From NCBI GenBank assembly GCA_018806915.1, contig JAGKQI010000078.1:1426001-1490000 (forward strand): a stretch of 64,000 bases of DNA. The letters are read 5' to 3'. Shown here piece by piece: positions 39,705 to 50,316 of this stretch. Position 1 is the first letter of the stretch; each line of letters starts with the position of its first letter. Source of the DNA: Phytophthora colocasiae (taxonomy: Eukaryota; Oomycota; Peronosporomycetes; Peronosporales; Peronosporaceae). The notes under the pieces were generated by a model that did no database searches, was not told where the DNA came from, and saw only the letters and a program-made list of their open reading frames with translations. The position numbers were made by a program, and so were the translations under genes.

Positions 39705-40661
39705 CTATACTCCCACCCGTTTGAAGAAGGAGAGACTTAACGCCATGAGGATCATACCTGCTAGCCCTCCATTGGAAACGAGGTGAATACGGCCGTCTGC
39801 ATACGTGTAAGCAGTCGGGAAAATCTCCTTCATGGCGATCGTAGACATCATCCCCGCGACGATACCGTACAACCCCGCTTGATACATGTTGTGCTCATTA
39901 TCTTGGCCAAGGAATCCATAGGCAATAAAGGCTCCAATGTGCTCAGCAATGGCAGCAACAACACACCACATGATCCCTTTCCACTTGCTTCCAGTAGCGA
40001 AGTACACCGGAGCAGCTACAGCAACCCCCTCTGCGATATTATGAAGCCCGACACCAAGAGCCATTGAGAGACCAATAGCTGGATCTTCAATCCCAGCAGT
40101 GAACGTCGCAATACTCGACGGAATGTTATGTAGAGCAATAGCGATGGCACTGAGGATGCCCATCCTCTGTAACTTGTCCTTGGCTGCTTCGTCCATGTTG
40201 ATAAATCCTTGATCTCGTGGGGATTCCAGCAATACACTGTCTTGAATACTACCACGTAGCGATCCTTGTATATCACTCTGGTTAATATGTTTCGGTGTTT
40301 CCGGCCCTACTGAAGGTGTAATTCTCTGTACCACAAAGTCCACACCGTAGACGATCAAAATCCCGACACCAAGACAAATTGTCGCTGCAAGCCACGACTG
40401 GCCACCGACTGTGTCGTCCGCGTCTTCAGCTTCAAACGTCAGAGTGAACTCCATCACCGAATACCCAAAGCTGGCAATGAGTGATAGGAAGACTGTTAAA
40501 CCCCCAGAGACACTGAGAGTCGAGGCTAGAGCCATCGGAGTGGCTAACCGAAGCGTTCGGTGACTGCAGATGATGAGACCCCCTAAGACTGTCGCTAATG
40601 CAGCACCGGCGTTGAGCTGGAACGCAGTCGCGATGTGACCTGTGTGGTCATGGTGACTCAT
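39705..40661 (-). CDS. ZIP family metal transporter
   Basis: 318 residues from the ATG at 40661, which begins MSHHDHTGH, a His-rich N-terminus suited to metal binding. The frame continues 55 codons upstream without membrane character, so the later start is chosen. Eight hydrophobic segments as in ZIP proteins, with a variable loop near 150-195. The TM4/TM5 signature region reads HNIPSSIATF ... HNIAEGVAVAAPVYFATGSK, close to the ZupT type. ZIP proteins import Zn2+ or Fe2+ into the cytosol from outside or from organelles. The Glu normally following HNxP in TM4 is replaced by Ser. Its start and that of DIS3 lie on the same strand. Confidence 0.85.
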   Translation of the reverse strand: MSHHDHTGHIATAFQLNAGAALATVLGGLIICSHRTLRLATPMALASTLSVSGGLTVFLSLIASFGYSVMEFTLTFEAEDADDTVGGQSWLAATICLGVGILIVYGVDFVVQRITPSVGPETPKHINQSDIQGSLRGSIQDSVLLESPRDQGFINMDEAAKDKLQRMGILSAIAIALHNIPSSIATFTAGIEDPAIGLSMALGVGLHNIAEGVAVAAPVYFATGSKWKGIMWCVVAAIAEHIGAFIAYGFLGQDNEHNMYQAGLYGIVAGMMSTIAMKEIFPTAYTYADGRIHLVSNGGLAGMILMALSLSFFKRVGV

Positions 40662-41132
40662 TTTCGTAAGCGTCAAAGTCTGGGCAAGTTCGCGAATGAA
40701 CCGAGTCACCCAAAACGAGTCGAGACTTTCGCTCGTCTCTTCGAAAATCTTCCACAGTCCACACGTCCATCGTACTAAAGGCGCAAGTGGTAATGCTGTT
40801 GTGCTGGACTGGCACGTGGCCTCCAACTTTGTTCAAGTGGCGCGATGGGACCAGCTGAGATAACCGAGTAGAGCAAGCACTGACCAGTTTTCGTGTGTAT
40901 AGCTGGTTTGAGGTGGGTTCGGACAAGTAGAGTCGCTAACAACTCACTAAGATCTCGGAATACAGATGCGTCGGATTAGTTACTACGTGGGGAGTGAAGT
41001 GAGCTAAGCTTGAGCCTTTCCTCTTGTTGGTCAGCCCGACACAGTGATGAAGATCTTCTCACTGAATACGGTCGTCACTTTCGAATAAAACGGGATATTT
41101 GTTCGTACGTACGTGTGTATTCAAGTTGCAAC
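40662..41132. other. Intergenic region ZIP / DIS3
   Basis: 471 bp, 5' of the ZIP gene and 3' of DIS3. Nothing recognised. Confidence 0.6.
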
Positions 41133-44100
41133 TTAAGCGGCTACCTTGCGTTTTTTACGAGCAGCTTTCAGGTTCGCTTCTGCCTTCTTCTGCTTCTCGT
41201 CTTCCTCGTCGTCTTCGTCATCGTCCTCCTCCAATAAGTCCATCTTGAGCTCTTGACGATTGCCAAACGTCAGTGCCACGTACACTTTAACACGCACGCG
41301 GTCAAAGACCTGGAGCTTGCGGTTGTTCTTCTGCACCAACGTGAGTGTGTGGCTGTTGCCGTCGAACTTAACAACATCTTCATCGTCCTGCTCGTCCTTG
41401 TCGCACAAGAAAATCATCCCTTCGATTCCGAAACGAGGCAGCAAAACGCCCACACCATTGTTCTTGACCTTGGTGATGACTGCATCCGTCCGGGTAGGGT
41501 ACTGCTGGAAGTACAGCACAGTATGGAGAGTGACGGAGGCTCGACCAGCCAGTTGAGCGGCATGATGACGACGGTTTAACTGGTCGCTAATCTCATGCAA
41601 ATGCGACTTGTTCTCGAGGTAGCTGGGAAGCGGAGCCACACCAATTGCAGCAGCCAAGAGACGATGTACCACCACATCAGCGTACCGACGGATGGGTGAC
41701 GTGAAGTGCGTGTAAATCGGAGCTGCCAGACCATAGTGATGGAACTCAGGAGGAGCTACTTCACCGGAGCTGAAGTAACTGGCTGGCATCATACAGCGAG
41801 TAGTCATGATCCGCAGGAGCTTGTTAAAGTACGGGTTCGCCTTGTCTCCGTGCTTCCTCTTGCCTGCAGATTCCTTGGCGAGCACATCAGCCGCATCCAG
41901 AGAGTCTTGAAGCTGTTTCGAGGTGTCCACGTGCAGTTCAACACCGACAGCCTTCGCTTGGCTACAGAGAAGATCAAACTGCCGCTTGGATGGCGCTGGG
42001 TGCCGACGCAGCATCGAGAACGTCGGGAAGTGGCGCACGATCTTCTTGGCAACGGTAATATTTGCAAGCAGCATGAACTCTTCCACTAGCGCGTTGGTAT
42101 CACGCAGCGTGTACATCTGCACGTCCATGGGGTTCTGCGTCTCTGTATCGAGCACAAATCGCACTTCAGGAGACGCTAAAGTCAGAGCTCCAGCCTGAAT
42201 TCGCTTGGCCCGCAGTCGAGTAGCAATGGTGTTTAACGTCTTGATACCGCTGCCCAGCAACTGTCGCCGCTCGAAGTCCTTTTCACTCTCACCCTTTTTC
42301 TTTTTCTTGGGTTTCGTATCTTGACCGTACACGCCACCAGCATCGGGATCATCCAGGAACTCCTGTGCCTGCTGGTAAGACAGCGAAGCCACCGAGCGGA
42401 TGAGACTCTTGCAGAACTGCACGTCGACCACTTGCACGTCGTTGTCGCCCACAAGCTTCAGCTCCCACAATACGCTAAAGGCGAAATGGTCTTCAACATC
42501 CGTTAGCGAACAGAGCTTGGTAGTCAACAAACCCGGCAGCATATCGAGACGGCGGTCCACAAGGTAAGTCGAAGTACCGCGATCCGCAGCCTCTTCATCC
42601 AGAGGACTACCTGGAGCCACAAAGTGCGTCACGTCAGCAATGTGGACACCCACTTGGAGGTTTCCGTTGGGTAGTAGTTTGGCATGCAACGCATCATCGA
42701 TATCTTTACAGTTGGGCGGGTCAATGCTGCACACGGGCAGGTCACGCAGATCACGACGACCTGTCGAGTTCTCTGCTGTGATCTTCCAGTCCTCAGGGGG
42801 CAGACAACGCATCACTTCGTCACTAAACTGATCACAGGGGATGTCGTGCTCGATCAACAGCACGTTCGTCTCAGTCTCCTTGTCGCCAATCACACCCAGC
42901 GTACGCACGTAGTGACCCAAAGGGAACTTGCTGTCTGCAGGCCACGAGTCAATCGCCACTAGCAAACGCTTGTCCATAAGCGTCTCCTGTTGACGCGTCT
43001 GAATCTTAATTTTCGGCACTTTCCGATCCACAGGGACCACTAGGCAACTCCCAGAAGCGTTTAGCGCAGTGCCATCACGTGGAGGCTCCAATGAGCCACA
43101 GAACTTGCGCCAGTTACGCTGAATGATTCCCACCACACGGCCTGCAGGCTTGGCGTTCTGCGACGCATCACTCTGCACAAGCGCCACTTGTTCCAGCGAG
43201 ACTGTGGGCTCCGCTATACCAACAGGTTCCGGCCGGACGTCCTCCTTGTCATCAGCTTCCTCTGCAGCCTCAGCTGCTGCGGTACCATTAGCAGCAAACG
43301 AGTCCGACGGCTTCTTCCATTGATCCTTCGGTAGCAGTTGAATCGCAACGAGATCTCCATCAATCGCGCGGTTAATATGCTCTCGACCTTGTAGTAACAC
43401 CGGGATCTTCACTCCGTTCGCACCGTGAATCAACACGTGACACTCCAGCCAGTGATCACGATTGCATCGGATCGTCCCCTTGAAGAACCTCTTGTTCTTG
43501 ATACCCGCCAGCAATTCCGCAGAGGATAAATGTTCCGGATACAGTTTTTTCCTGCCTCGTCCTTTCGTAGTGCTCACTCCTTCAGCCGTCAACTCCTTTT
43601 CTTCAGCAGCCGAAGCGGACAATAGATCCAGCAGCTCTGGGTACGTGTCTGCTACTGGTTTTAAGAAGTCAGCGATAGTTTTTCCTCCTGTAACTCCAAA
43701 CTGCTCTGCGTTCTTCAAGTCTTCAGCGTCATTGGCCAGGAATTGAACCTTAACATTCTTCCTTTGCAGCTCCTTCAAGTGCTCTGCGTACCACTTCCAA
43801 GCAGTGGCCACAGCTCGTTCATTGCGCTGCTGTTCCGTCTCCAAAGTGTCCTCCGAAGTGTCCTCCGCTGAGTATCCTCTAGGTAGCATCTGCTTCTTCT
43901 GAACAAAACAGGATCTATGATGTTCATTGGCAAAGACGACGAAGCGTCGGTCGGCGTTCATCAGCAGAGCGCGTAGACGATTGTAAACTCCCAAGTCTTG
44001 ACGCTTTACGAACTCCCAAACGGTTTCCAGCACCACAATGTCCGCAAAAACTTCAGAAGTGTCCACCTGTTTCTTTTTCTTCTTGGTACTAAATTCTAAA

Positions 44101-44360
44101 ACGTCCATCTGCATTAGAACTGTCTTCATGGACGGTAATAGATACACCCCGTCACGCGGACTGTCCCCTAAGAGCGTCTTGGTGGTCCCCAGCACGTGCG
44201 CAGCCGCGCTGACGTCATCTTCGGCGCTACACAGCGCGCAATTGGACAGCGAACAGCTCAGATCGTCACGCAAGTAGCGCTCACGCACTTTACGCACTAC
44301 GCGGCCGCGACGCGTCGCCACGTTCAGCTCATCAACGCACCAAAGCAGCGGCGTCTCCAT
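41133..44360 (-). CDS. DIS3: Exosome exoribonuclease DIS3/RRP44
   Basis: 1075 residues, single exon. It is the catalytic 3'-5' exoribonuclease of the RNA exosome. Order: N-terminal VRERYLRDDLSCS with a Cys cluster, PIN domain (about 65-220), cold-shock domains (about 270-520), RNB domain (about 543-900) with CSIDPPNCKDIDDALH carrying the catalytic Asp residues and HFTSPIRRYADVVVHRLL, S1 domain (about 935-1040), and an acidic/basic tail. The RNB site is intact. In the PIN domain the Asp expected after LLP (PDTN in animals and yeast) is Ser (LLPSMKTV) and a second Asp is Glu (RNERAV), so the endonuclease site looks disabled. N-terminal and EHL blocks match DIS3 better than DIS3L. Confidence 0.94.
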   Translation of the reverse strand: METPLLWCVDELNVATRRGRVVRKVRERYLRDDLSCSLSNCALCSAEDDVSAAAHVLGTTKTLLGDSPRDGVYLLPSMKTVLMQMDVLEFSTKKKKKQVDTSEVFADIVVLETVWEFVKRQDLGVYNRLRALLMNADRRFVVFANEHHRSCFVQKKQMLPRGYSAEDTSEDTLETEQQRNERAVATAWKWYAEHLKELQRKNVKVQFLANDAEDLKNAEQFGVTGGKTIADFLKPVADTYPELLDLLSASAAEEKELTAEGVSTTKGRGRKKLYPEHLSSAELLAGIKNKRFFKGTIRCNRDHWLECHVLIHGANGVKIPVLLQGREHINRAIDGDLVAIQLLPKDQWKKPSDSFAANGTAAAEAAEEADDKEDVRPEPVGIAEPTVSLEQVALVQSDASQNAKPAGRVVGIIQRNWRKFCGSLEPPRDGTALNASGSCLVVPVDRKVPKIKIQTRQQETLMDKRLLVAIDSWPADSKFPLGHYVRTLGVIGDKETETNVLLIEHDIPCDQFSDEVMRCLPPEDWKITAENSTGRRDLRDLPVCSIDPPNCKDIDDALHAKLLPNGNLQVGVHIADVTHFVAPGSPLDEEAADRGTSTYLVDRRLDMLPGLLTTKLCSLTDVEDHFAFSVLWELKLVGDNDVQVVDVQFCKSLIRSVASLSYQQAQEFLDDPDAGGVYGQDTKPKKKKKGESEKDFERRQLLGSGIKTLNTIATRLRAKRIQAGALTLASPEVRFVLDTETQNPMDVQMYTLRDTNALVEEFMLLANITVAKKIVRHFPTFSMLRRHPAPSKRQFDLLCSQAKAVGVELHVDTSKQLQDSLDAADVLAKESAGKRKHGDKANPYFNKLLRIMTTRCMMPASYFSSGEVAPPEFHHYGLAAPIYTHFTSPIRRYADVVVHRLLAAAIGVAPLPSYLENKSHLHEISDQLNRRHHAAQLAGRASVTLHTVLYFQQYPTRTDAVITKVKNNGVGVLLPRFGIEGMIFLCDKDEQDDEDVVKFDGNSHTLTLVQKNNRKLQVFDRVRVKVYVALTFGNRQELKMDLLEEDDDEDDEEDEKQKKAEANLKAARKKRKVAA

Positions 44361-45397
44361 CCTCGATGGTTAATGCTACACTCGGTTGGTGGATGGCCAT
44401 CACAGATTTTCAGCCAATTATATTTGAACTTTTAGGACTGACAAAATATTATATTTGGCAGTGAGAGAGATACTACTTTCGTTGTCAGAGTGATACATAC
44501 TAGTACTACTTCTACTAAGAAGTACGTAGTATATCCAAAATAGAAACGACTATTCGTGTCTAAACTAATACTTGAAGTAGTACTGCTACATGTAGTAGAA
44601 TAATTGTTGAAAAAGGTCGCTAAAAGTATTGAAAACACGTTTCCCGACTAAGAAATCTGTTTAAGATTTAGGACAGGATAAAAAGTTGAACATTGTTGAA
44701 TGAACACTCAGCTATAGATGGTGGGCGTGTTGGAATTTGCCAAGTGTATTCGTAGGGATCTGTACCCTTTGAATAGTACATAAACATAACCAGTTTAATT
44801 TCCCTTGAATGTCGAAATAATGAATGTCGGCGCACGGGGCAATTCTCTCTTCGTCTTCATCGTAGCTGTCGTCCATACTTTCCTTGAGTTTCCGGGACAT
44901 GTCGGGATGAAAAGCGAGTTGATAATTGATCTGACCAGTTCTACAACATGTACTAGAGATGCACGTGCATAGTATCCCGTCTCTCAATACACTCTAATCT
45001 CGATAAATTTACAGATATCTTCTTGTACAGTGTCTAGATAATTCCTGCAGATCTCGAGGTTGGATATGAAAAAGATAGAGGTGTAACTATCTGATGTAAT
45101 GTACGTTTGTACTACGTAGTATTGGTATTACGGACGTCACGTAAACCACTGGTTTCCGGTCTACAGTATTGGCCAATGCGCTCTACCAGGAGTAAATCCT
45201 ACACGATAAAAATCCGATTGACGCATCTGATAGCTCCTTTTGGCCTTAGCTTCAGGAACCTTTCCCATCTCTGTCAATATCGTTCTAGGTACCCTCAACT
45301 TCACAATACGAGCTTGTAGGACAGCTGTCGAGTGTTCGCCAGCAGATACCGAGCACATAGCCAAGGAACACTCACAGCATTATTTTACCTGCCATTC
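44361..45397. other. Intergenic region DIS3 / UPF2
   Basis: About 1 kb, rich in TAC/GTA and other low-complexity AT runs. A 91-codon frame at 44712-44987 (minus) matches nothing known. No gene supported. Confidence 0.55.
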
Positions 45398-48300
45398 TTA
45401 CTTGGTGCCTCGGTAGCCCTTTCCTCGACGCAGTCCAAACTCAGCGTTATTCCATTCACTTCCCCCTCCAAAGCCGATGCGGTTCTCAGCAGCTTGCTGC
45501 CCCGAACTGGGGTTGCTATAGTTCACGTTGGGGCGAGGCGGAGCAGAAAAGGTAGGAATTCCGTCCATGGGAGGTCCGTCGTTCATGAAATCATCGCGCT
45601 CCATGTTTTGCAGCACCAGTCGCTTGAGCTCGGATTGTTCCTTTTTTCCAGCGTTTTCTTGGCGGTGACTATGCTGAGCCAACGAAGACGCCTCGGGCAC
45701 TACTAATTGACGAGCCTCCACTTTGCCCTTGTTACCACGGCGCAGCATACGAAAAACAACGCCATCAGGAGAACCGTTCGCGTTGAGAGACAGCACGCCT
45801 CGAGTGCCTGCAGGGGTCAGTGCAGCCGAGCTCTTGACAACCGTAGGAATAGCCATCTTGTCCACGTTCACTCGAGCCGCAGGTTTGCGCGTATCGGTCG
45901 TCCCATGCATCATTGACTTGAAAGCTTTCTCGAAGTCTTCATCCTCCTCGCTCTTTTGAACCCGGTCGTGGATGATCAGATGTTCTTCTTCGTCTTCTTC
46001 TTCTTCTTCCTCCTCTTCCTCGTCGTCGTCATCATCTTCCTCCTCGTCTTCGTCTTCTTCACTGTCATTGCCTACATCCTCCTCCTCATCCTCCTCATCC
46101 TCTTCATCCGTTTCTTCTTCGTCGTCTTCGAACTCGTCGTCATCATCCCCTGGCTGGGACAAAGTCGCATCTTCAGCCACACTTTGGAGGCCATTGGTGG
46201 CCATAAGCAGCGCCGCGTTCTTCTTCGAAAGCCGTCGCTCCGCCTCCTCCATATCCCCACGAAGAATCTCCTGCACAGCTTGATCTACTTCCTCCCATGT
46301 TTCAAACTTCTTGAAATGATCCTTTAGACTGCTTGAGAGCATTTCAAACAGGTCAAACACGACAAAGTCCGTCTCCAGCGGGATATCCGTCTTGGAAAAG
46401 AGATATCGCTGAAAAAACACCATGAATCGTCCAAGACGAGGTCGAGAAATGCCTCTCTCATTGCTGTTAGTTCCCGCCACACCAGCACCCCCACTGCCGT
46501 TGCAGGTCTCGATCAAGGCACTTGCAAGACGGATACGGAACACTTCAGTTGGACCATCGACTTCACTAGGCACACGAGGGTCAAAACGCATGTCTGGTAC
46601 CAGTAGAAACCTCTTCTTCATCTCCAGTAGTTGAGCGGGGGAGATCTTGTCACTATGGTACTGCGGCAGAGTCAGCAAGTCGTGCGAATGGTTGATTAGG
46701 AGATACAACGTCTCCACCACCACGTTCATGCTCACAAGACCGCAGTTGTAGATCTCACCCAGTAGTTTCACGTATCCAAGGCTTCGCTGATGATCGCGGT
46801 AGTCATTCACCTCCAGTCCGTACCGAATAAACTCCAATACATCGTCTACCAGTAACACCAGCACTTCATCGTGGTATCGGGACAGTCCTTTTACCACTTC
46901 ACAGATCAATTTCATCTGCATGACTTTTCCTTTCGTTACCTTCAACAGAACCTTCAGGACCATACCACAGGTGGATTTTTCTTGCCAGGGGAACCGACGC
47001 AAAGTCTTGACAACCTTGTTCACGTTCGAACTGTTCAGATCTTGGTACAGTATCTTGATCAGGTACAAGTACAACGGATCATACTGCTTCACTTGGCGCT
47101 CCACACGCTCGGGAGGTTTGCACATGTAGTAGGCGTTTTCCACTAGCGTTTCCAGTTGGGGGTCCAAATGCTTGGCAGCCTTCAGTTTCATCATGACATT
47201 CAAGCAGTTCACGGTACGCACATGGGTATGCTTCGAACAGTAGAGAAAACGACCACAATTCTCCAGGAACGTTGTAGCCACATGCACATTGTGCCCCTGA
47301 AAGTCTTGGAAGCACTTTTGCAGGCAACGAAAGCCTGTGTTCGGCGGACAAATTCGGAACTTCACTAGTTCTGCTAGAAAGCGGATGTTTTTAATCTTCG
47401 ACTCGAGCCGGAACTGGTTACGCCGCTTGATCAGGCCATGAAACTCGCCCACTAGCATGCCAACAAGCTCACCACCAATATCTTCCTTCAGCACACTCTG
47501 CAACGTGGCCACCAAGCGCGCGTAGTGGGAAAGAAGCTCGAGATGAGTCCGAGGCACTGCATACAGTGTCTTGACGAGACGACTCCTGGTAGCCTTGGAG
47601 TTGCGGTAGCAGAATTCTACCGCTGCTTTATCGCAACGATCCCGATTCACCAGATCTTCCAATGACGCAAAGTACGCGTCAAGTTGGTGGTGATAGCTGT
47701 TCGTAGTTCCAGCCGAAGTCGACGTTGCAGTGTTCGAACCTCCAGGCTCTTCCTTTGCTTTACTTTCCTCCTCCTCAGTTTCAGCCACTGCTAGATCCTT
47801 AGCTCCATCCTCAGGATCTTCCAGTACTACGTCATCAGCAGCATCTTCTTTGCCGTTTTCCTCCACAGCCTCAACTTCCTCCAGTTCAGTCTCCACTTCT
47901 TCATCTGCAGTTGCAGCGGCTTCTTTCTTCTTCTTAAGCTCTGCAACATCAGCTTCCGTAAGTCCCAAGACAACAGCAGGCACCAACTCTAGTAAATCCG
48001 GCAGATCCTCGTAAAAAGAGCGTGTTGCTTCATCATCAAACGGTCCGTCACGACTAAATTCACGAGCTCCACCTTCTCCTTCCCACACTAAAATTCCCCC
48101 GTTACTCGATCCATCATCTTTTTCCTCCACTGGGAGTGGAGGCACTTCCCGATCCAACGCATCAGCCAACGAATTGACGCTCGTCTGCAGTTTTTCAAAC
48201 AGCAACTTGGCATTCTTAAGCTCTTGCACATGTTCGTCCATCACTTCTCCGCGATTAGCCTCCTCCTTCTCATTCCTAGCCTCCAGTTTCAAGAACGTGG

Positions 48301-49141
48301 CGTGTTGCGCCAAGTAAAACTTACAGATCATCTCGTACGCTTCCAGATAGCAGTCCAGACACTCCTGCTGCACATTCTCAGGTACAACAGACGTGTATCC
48401 ATCCACAAACTTCTGAAACTCCTCATTTCCTTGCAACTGCTTCTCCATCTCCTTGTACTTCTTCGGTTGCACACCTAAAAAGTCCACACCCACCGACTTC
48501 GCGAAGCTCACAAGCAACGGCACTTCCAGCTGCTGAGACGATCCAGTAGCACCACCCATCGACATATTCCCCTTAGCCTTCTTTGCTCCTGGTTGTTCTC
48601 TCCTCGCCACTTTTTGAATGATGTGACCAATCACCTGAACGTCGTCGAACACTCCAGCCAAGTAAAGTTCACATAAAAGCCTTAAAATGAGTCGTCTTTT
48701 GAGCATTTTGCTCTTATCATCCGAGGCGTAAGAAGCCTCAAAATTGCTCACTAGAGCGCGCACCATAGCCAATGAGAAGTCCTCATAGCGCTGGTGCAAG
48801 AGCGACACCACCTTAACAGCAGCCGATAGATCCACCAGCTTAAGCGGTGCATCAGCCAGAGAAGCCACACATTCACTGATGTATCGCGTAAGGTTGAGCT
48901 CGGCTGCGTCACGTAGGAGCGACTCGGCGTTGCTCTCACTGAGCATCCGCAGTTTCTTGACGAAGGCGGACGAGCGCTTGATGTCGGACTTGAGCTTGAG
49001 ACTGGACAGCTGCGCGCGGACGCTGGTCACATTCGCTAAGCTGTTGGCCGAGCGCAGGGCCGTGCGAGCCTCGCGGAGGCGCGTCAGCTCGCGTAACTGG
49101 TCGAGCGCTAGGGCCTGCGCTTCCTCGGCATCGGCATTCAT
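45398..49141 (-). CDS. UPF2: Nonsense-mediated decay factor UPF2 (NMD2)
   Basis: 1247 residues, single exon. UPF2 links UPF1 to UPF3 and the exon-junction complex in cytoplasmic nonsense-mediated decay. Three MIF4G domains can be followed: about 30-270, 490-690 (with FRCLQKCFQDFQGHNVHVAT) and 700-940, ending in FMVFFQRYLFSKTDIPLETD. A long Asp/Glu run (about 1000-1060) precedes the C-terminal UPF1-binding region (FRMLRRGNKGKVEARQLVVP ... KRLVLQNMERDD). Another acidic region lies near 400-460. Length is close to other UPF2 proteins. Confidence 0.93.
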   Translation of the reverse strand: MNADAEEAQALALDQLRELTRLREARTALRSANSLANVTSVRAQLSSLKLKSDIKRSSAFVKKLRMLSESNAESLLRDAAELNLTRYISECVASLADAPLKLVDLSAAVKVVSLLHQRYEDFSLAMVRALVSNFEASYASDDKSKMLKRRLILRLLCELYLAGVFDDVQVIGHIIQKVARREQPGAKKAKGNMSMGGATGSSQQLEVPLLVSFAKSVGVDFLGVQPKKYKEMEKQLQGNEEFQKFVDGYTSVVPENVQQECLDCYLEAYEMICKFYLAQHATFLKLEARNEKEEANRGEVMDEHVQELKNAKLLFEKLQTSVNSLADALDREVPPLPVEEKDDGSSNGGILVWEGEGGAREFSRDGPFDDEATRSFYEDLPDLLELVPAVVLGLTEADVAELKKKKEAAATADEEVETELEEVEAVEENGKEDAADDVVLEDPEDGAKDLAVAETEEEESKAKEEPGGSNTATSTSAGTTNSYHHQLDAYFASLEDLVNRDRCDKAAVEFCYRNSKATRSRLVKTLYAVPRTHLELLSHYARLVATLQSVLKEDIGGELVGMLVGEFHGLIKRRNQFRLESKIKNIRFLAELVKFRICPPNTGFRCLQKCFQDFQGHNVHVATTFLENCGRFLYCSKHTHVRTVNCLNVMMKLKAAKHLDPQLETLVENAYYMCKPPERVERQVKQYDPLYLYLIKILYQDLNSSNVNKVVKTLRRFPWQEKSTCGMVLKVLLKVTKGKVMQMKLICEVVKGLSRYHDEVLVLLVDDVLEFIRYGLEVNDYRDHQRSLGYVKLLGEIYNCGLVSMNVVVETLYLLINHSHDLLTLPQYHSDKISPAQLLEMKKRFLLVPDMRFDPRVPSEVDGPTEVFRIRLASALIETCNGSGGAGVAGTNSNERGISRPRLGRFMVFFQRYLFSKTDIPLETDFVVFDLFEMLSSSLKDHFKKFETWEEVDQAVQEILRGDMEEAERRLSKKNAALLMATNGLQSVAEDATLSQPGDDDDEFEDDEEETDEEDEEDEEEDVGNDSEEDEDEEEDDDDDEEEEEEEEEDEEEHLIIHDRVQKSEEDEDFEKAFKSMMHGTTDTRKPAARVNVDKMAIPTVVKSSAALTPAGTRGVLSLNANGSPDGVVFRMLRRGNKGKVEARQLVVPEASSLAQHSHRQENAGKKEQSELKRLVLQNMERDDFMNDGPPMDGIPTFSAPPRPNVNYSNPSSGQQAAENRIGFGGGSEWNNAEFGLRRGKGYRGTK

Positions 49142-49339
49142 GCTTTTTAGTGTTAAAATGCTTTGCTTATTGGTTAAAAAGGAAAAGTGATGATTGGACG
49201 AAATAATATTGAGACGGGCGGATGCTCGATTATAATTTTGACTTGGTATTTGTAAAGAAGTCGATTCCTTTTTAGCTATTATGAGACGGGATGCATCATT
49301 AGAAACTACGTTTAGAACGCGTCAGATTTCGTTTCAGAT

Positions 49340-50269
49340 TTAATTCTTGAAGGTGGCGATGGAGACGCCATCGTTGAGCCAGCCGTTCATGAAATCCAGA
49401 GGCACTTTGTGTAGGACAGGCTTGAGGTGTGGGTGTTCGTCTAGAAACTTGAGGTATTCCGGAGCGCCAGGGATTAATATGTTGTCGGCGATGAGCAACG
49501 ATCCTGGACGGAGAGTGCCACTTTTGAGGATGTTCTTGGCGTCAGGCACGTACAGGCTCATGTCGTGGTCAATGAAGTAGATCTACGGGCATCACAGCGA
49601 AGAATTCGTAAGCTACATCGATGAACTACGATAAATTCTGCAGAGCACGCACATCAACCGCTTTGCCCTGGAGGTTCTGGAGCTGGTCGGAGAAGGCACC
49701 TTCAATGATAGTCACTTGGTCTTCCAGTCCAGCGAACGAGACAATCTACAGTACAACAAATGAACAAGTTTAGACTGTTTAGGTGGAGATGACCAACGTA
49801 GCAACGTACTTCACGGGCGCGAGCTGCGAATTCCGGCGAGTACTCGAACGAGTAGTAGTGTGAGTCGAGTCCAGCAGCGTTAGCAGTATCACGTTGAACG
49901 TTGGCAAAGCGTACAGTGCTATACCCCGTGTAGGCACCGATCTCCGCCATGACTCGTGGCGTCTTCTGGCGGATCTCGTTGTCGATGATGGATCCTTTCC
50001 CCACTCCAATGTTCATCATGGGGTTGCTGGCTGCGAACGAGTCGATGGCGGCAATCACCGACGCTGGATCATTCCGAGTTGCATTCTTCTTGACAAATTC
50101 CAGACACGCAACAGAGCTGCAAAGAATAACAAAGTTAGTTACTGAGCAGGTCTTGTACTACCGCACGATGACTTGTGACGTACTTGCGTTGCATCGCTCC
50201 GCCTATGAAGGGGGTAAAAGCTTTGGTGACTTTCGAGGCAACGGATTCGAAAAGCGTGAGACTAGTCAT
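49340..50269 (-). CDS. Catechol O-methyltransferase-like protein 4 (divergent)
   Basis: Four exons on the minus strand: 50269-50184, 50116-49810, 49745-49653 and 49582-49340. They give 242 residues with consistent phases (introns 67, 64 and 70 bp). An extra intron splits the segment that is one exon in genes 1-3. Motifs: MMNIGVGKGSIID, EIGAYTGYSTVRFA (motif I intact), FIDHD and ADNILIPGAPEYL. The Lys that follows the metal-binding Asp in COMT (DHxK) is Met here (DHDMSLY), so normal catechol-type catalysis is doubtful. The first exon starts MTSLTLFESVASKVTKAF, which could form an amphipathic helix. Confidence 0.8.
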
Positions 50270-50300
50270 GGCGAGTGAAGGGAAGGTGCTGGGTCAGATG

Positions 50301-50316
50301 CCAATTTAAAAGTGAG
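50301..50316 (-). promoter_or_regulatory. Oomycete Inr-FPR start site of COMT-like gene 4
   Basis: On the minus strand CTCACTTTTAAATTGG matches Inr-FPR, 32-47 nt before the ATG at 50269. Confidence 0.6.

Noticed and set aside
40662..40826. 55-residue extension of the ZIP transporter
   Set aside because: No membrane or targeting character; the His-rich MSHHDH start fits the family better.
44712..44987. 91-codon minus-strand frame between DIS3 and UPF2
   Set aside because: No known motif and no promoter element; composition is low-complexity.
45972..46283. Poly-Ser frame on the plus strand
   Set aside because: Shadow of the UPF2 Asp/Glu run.
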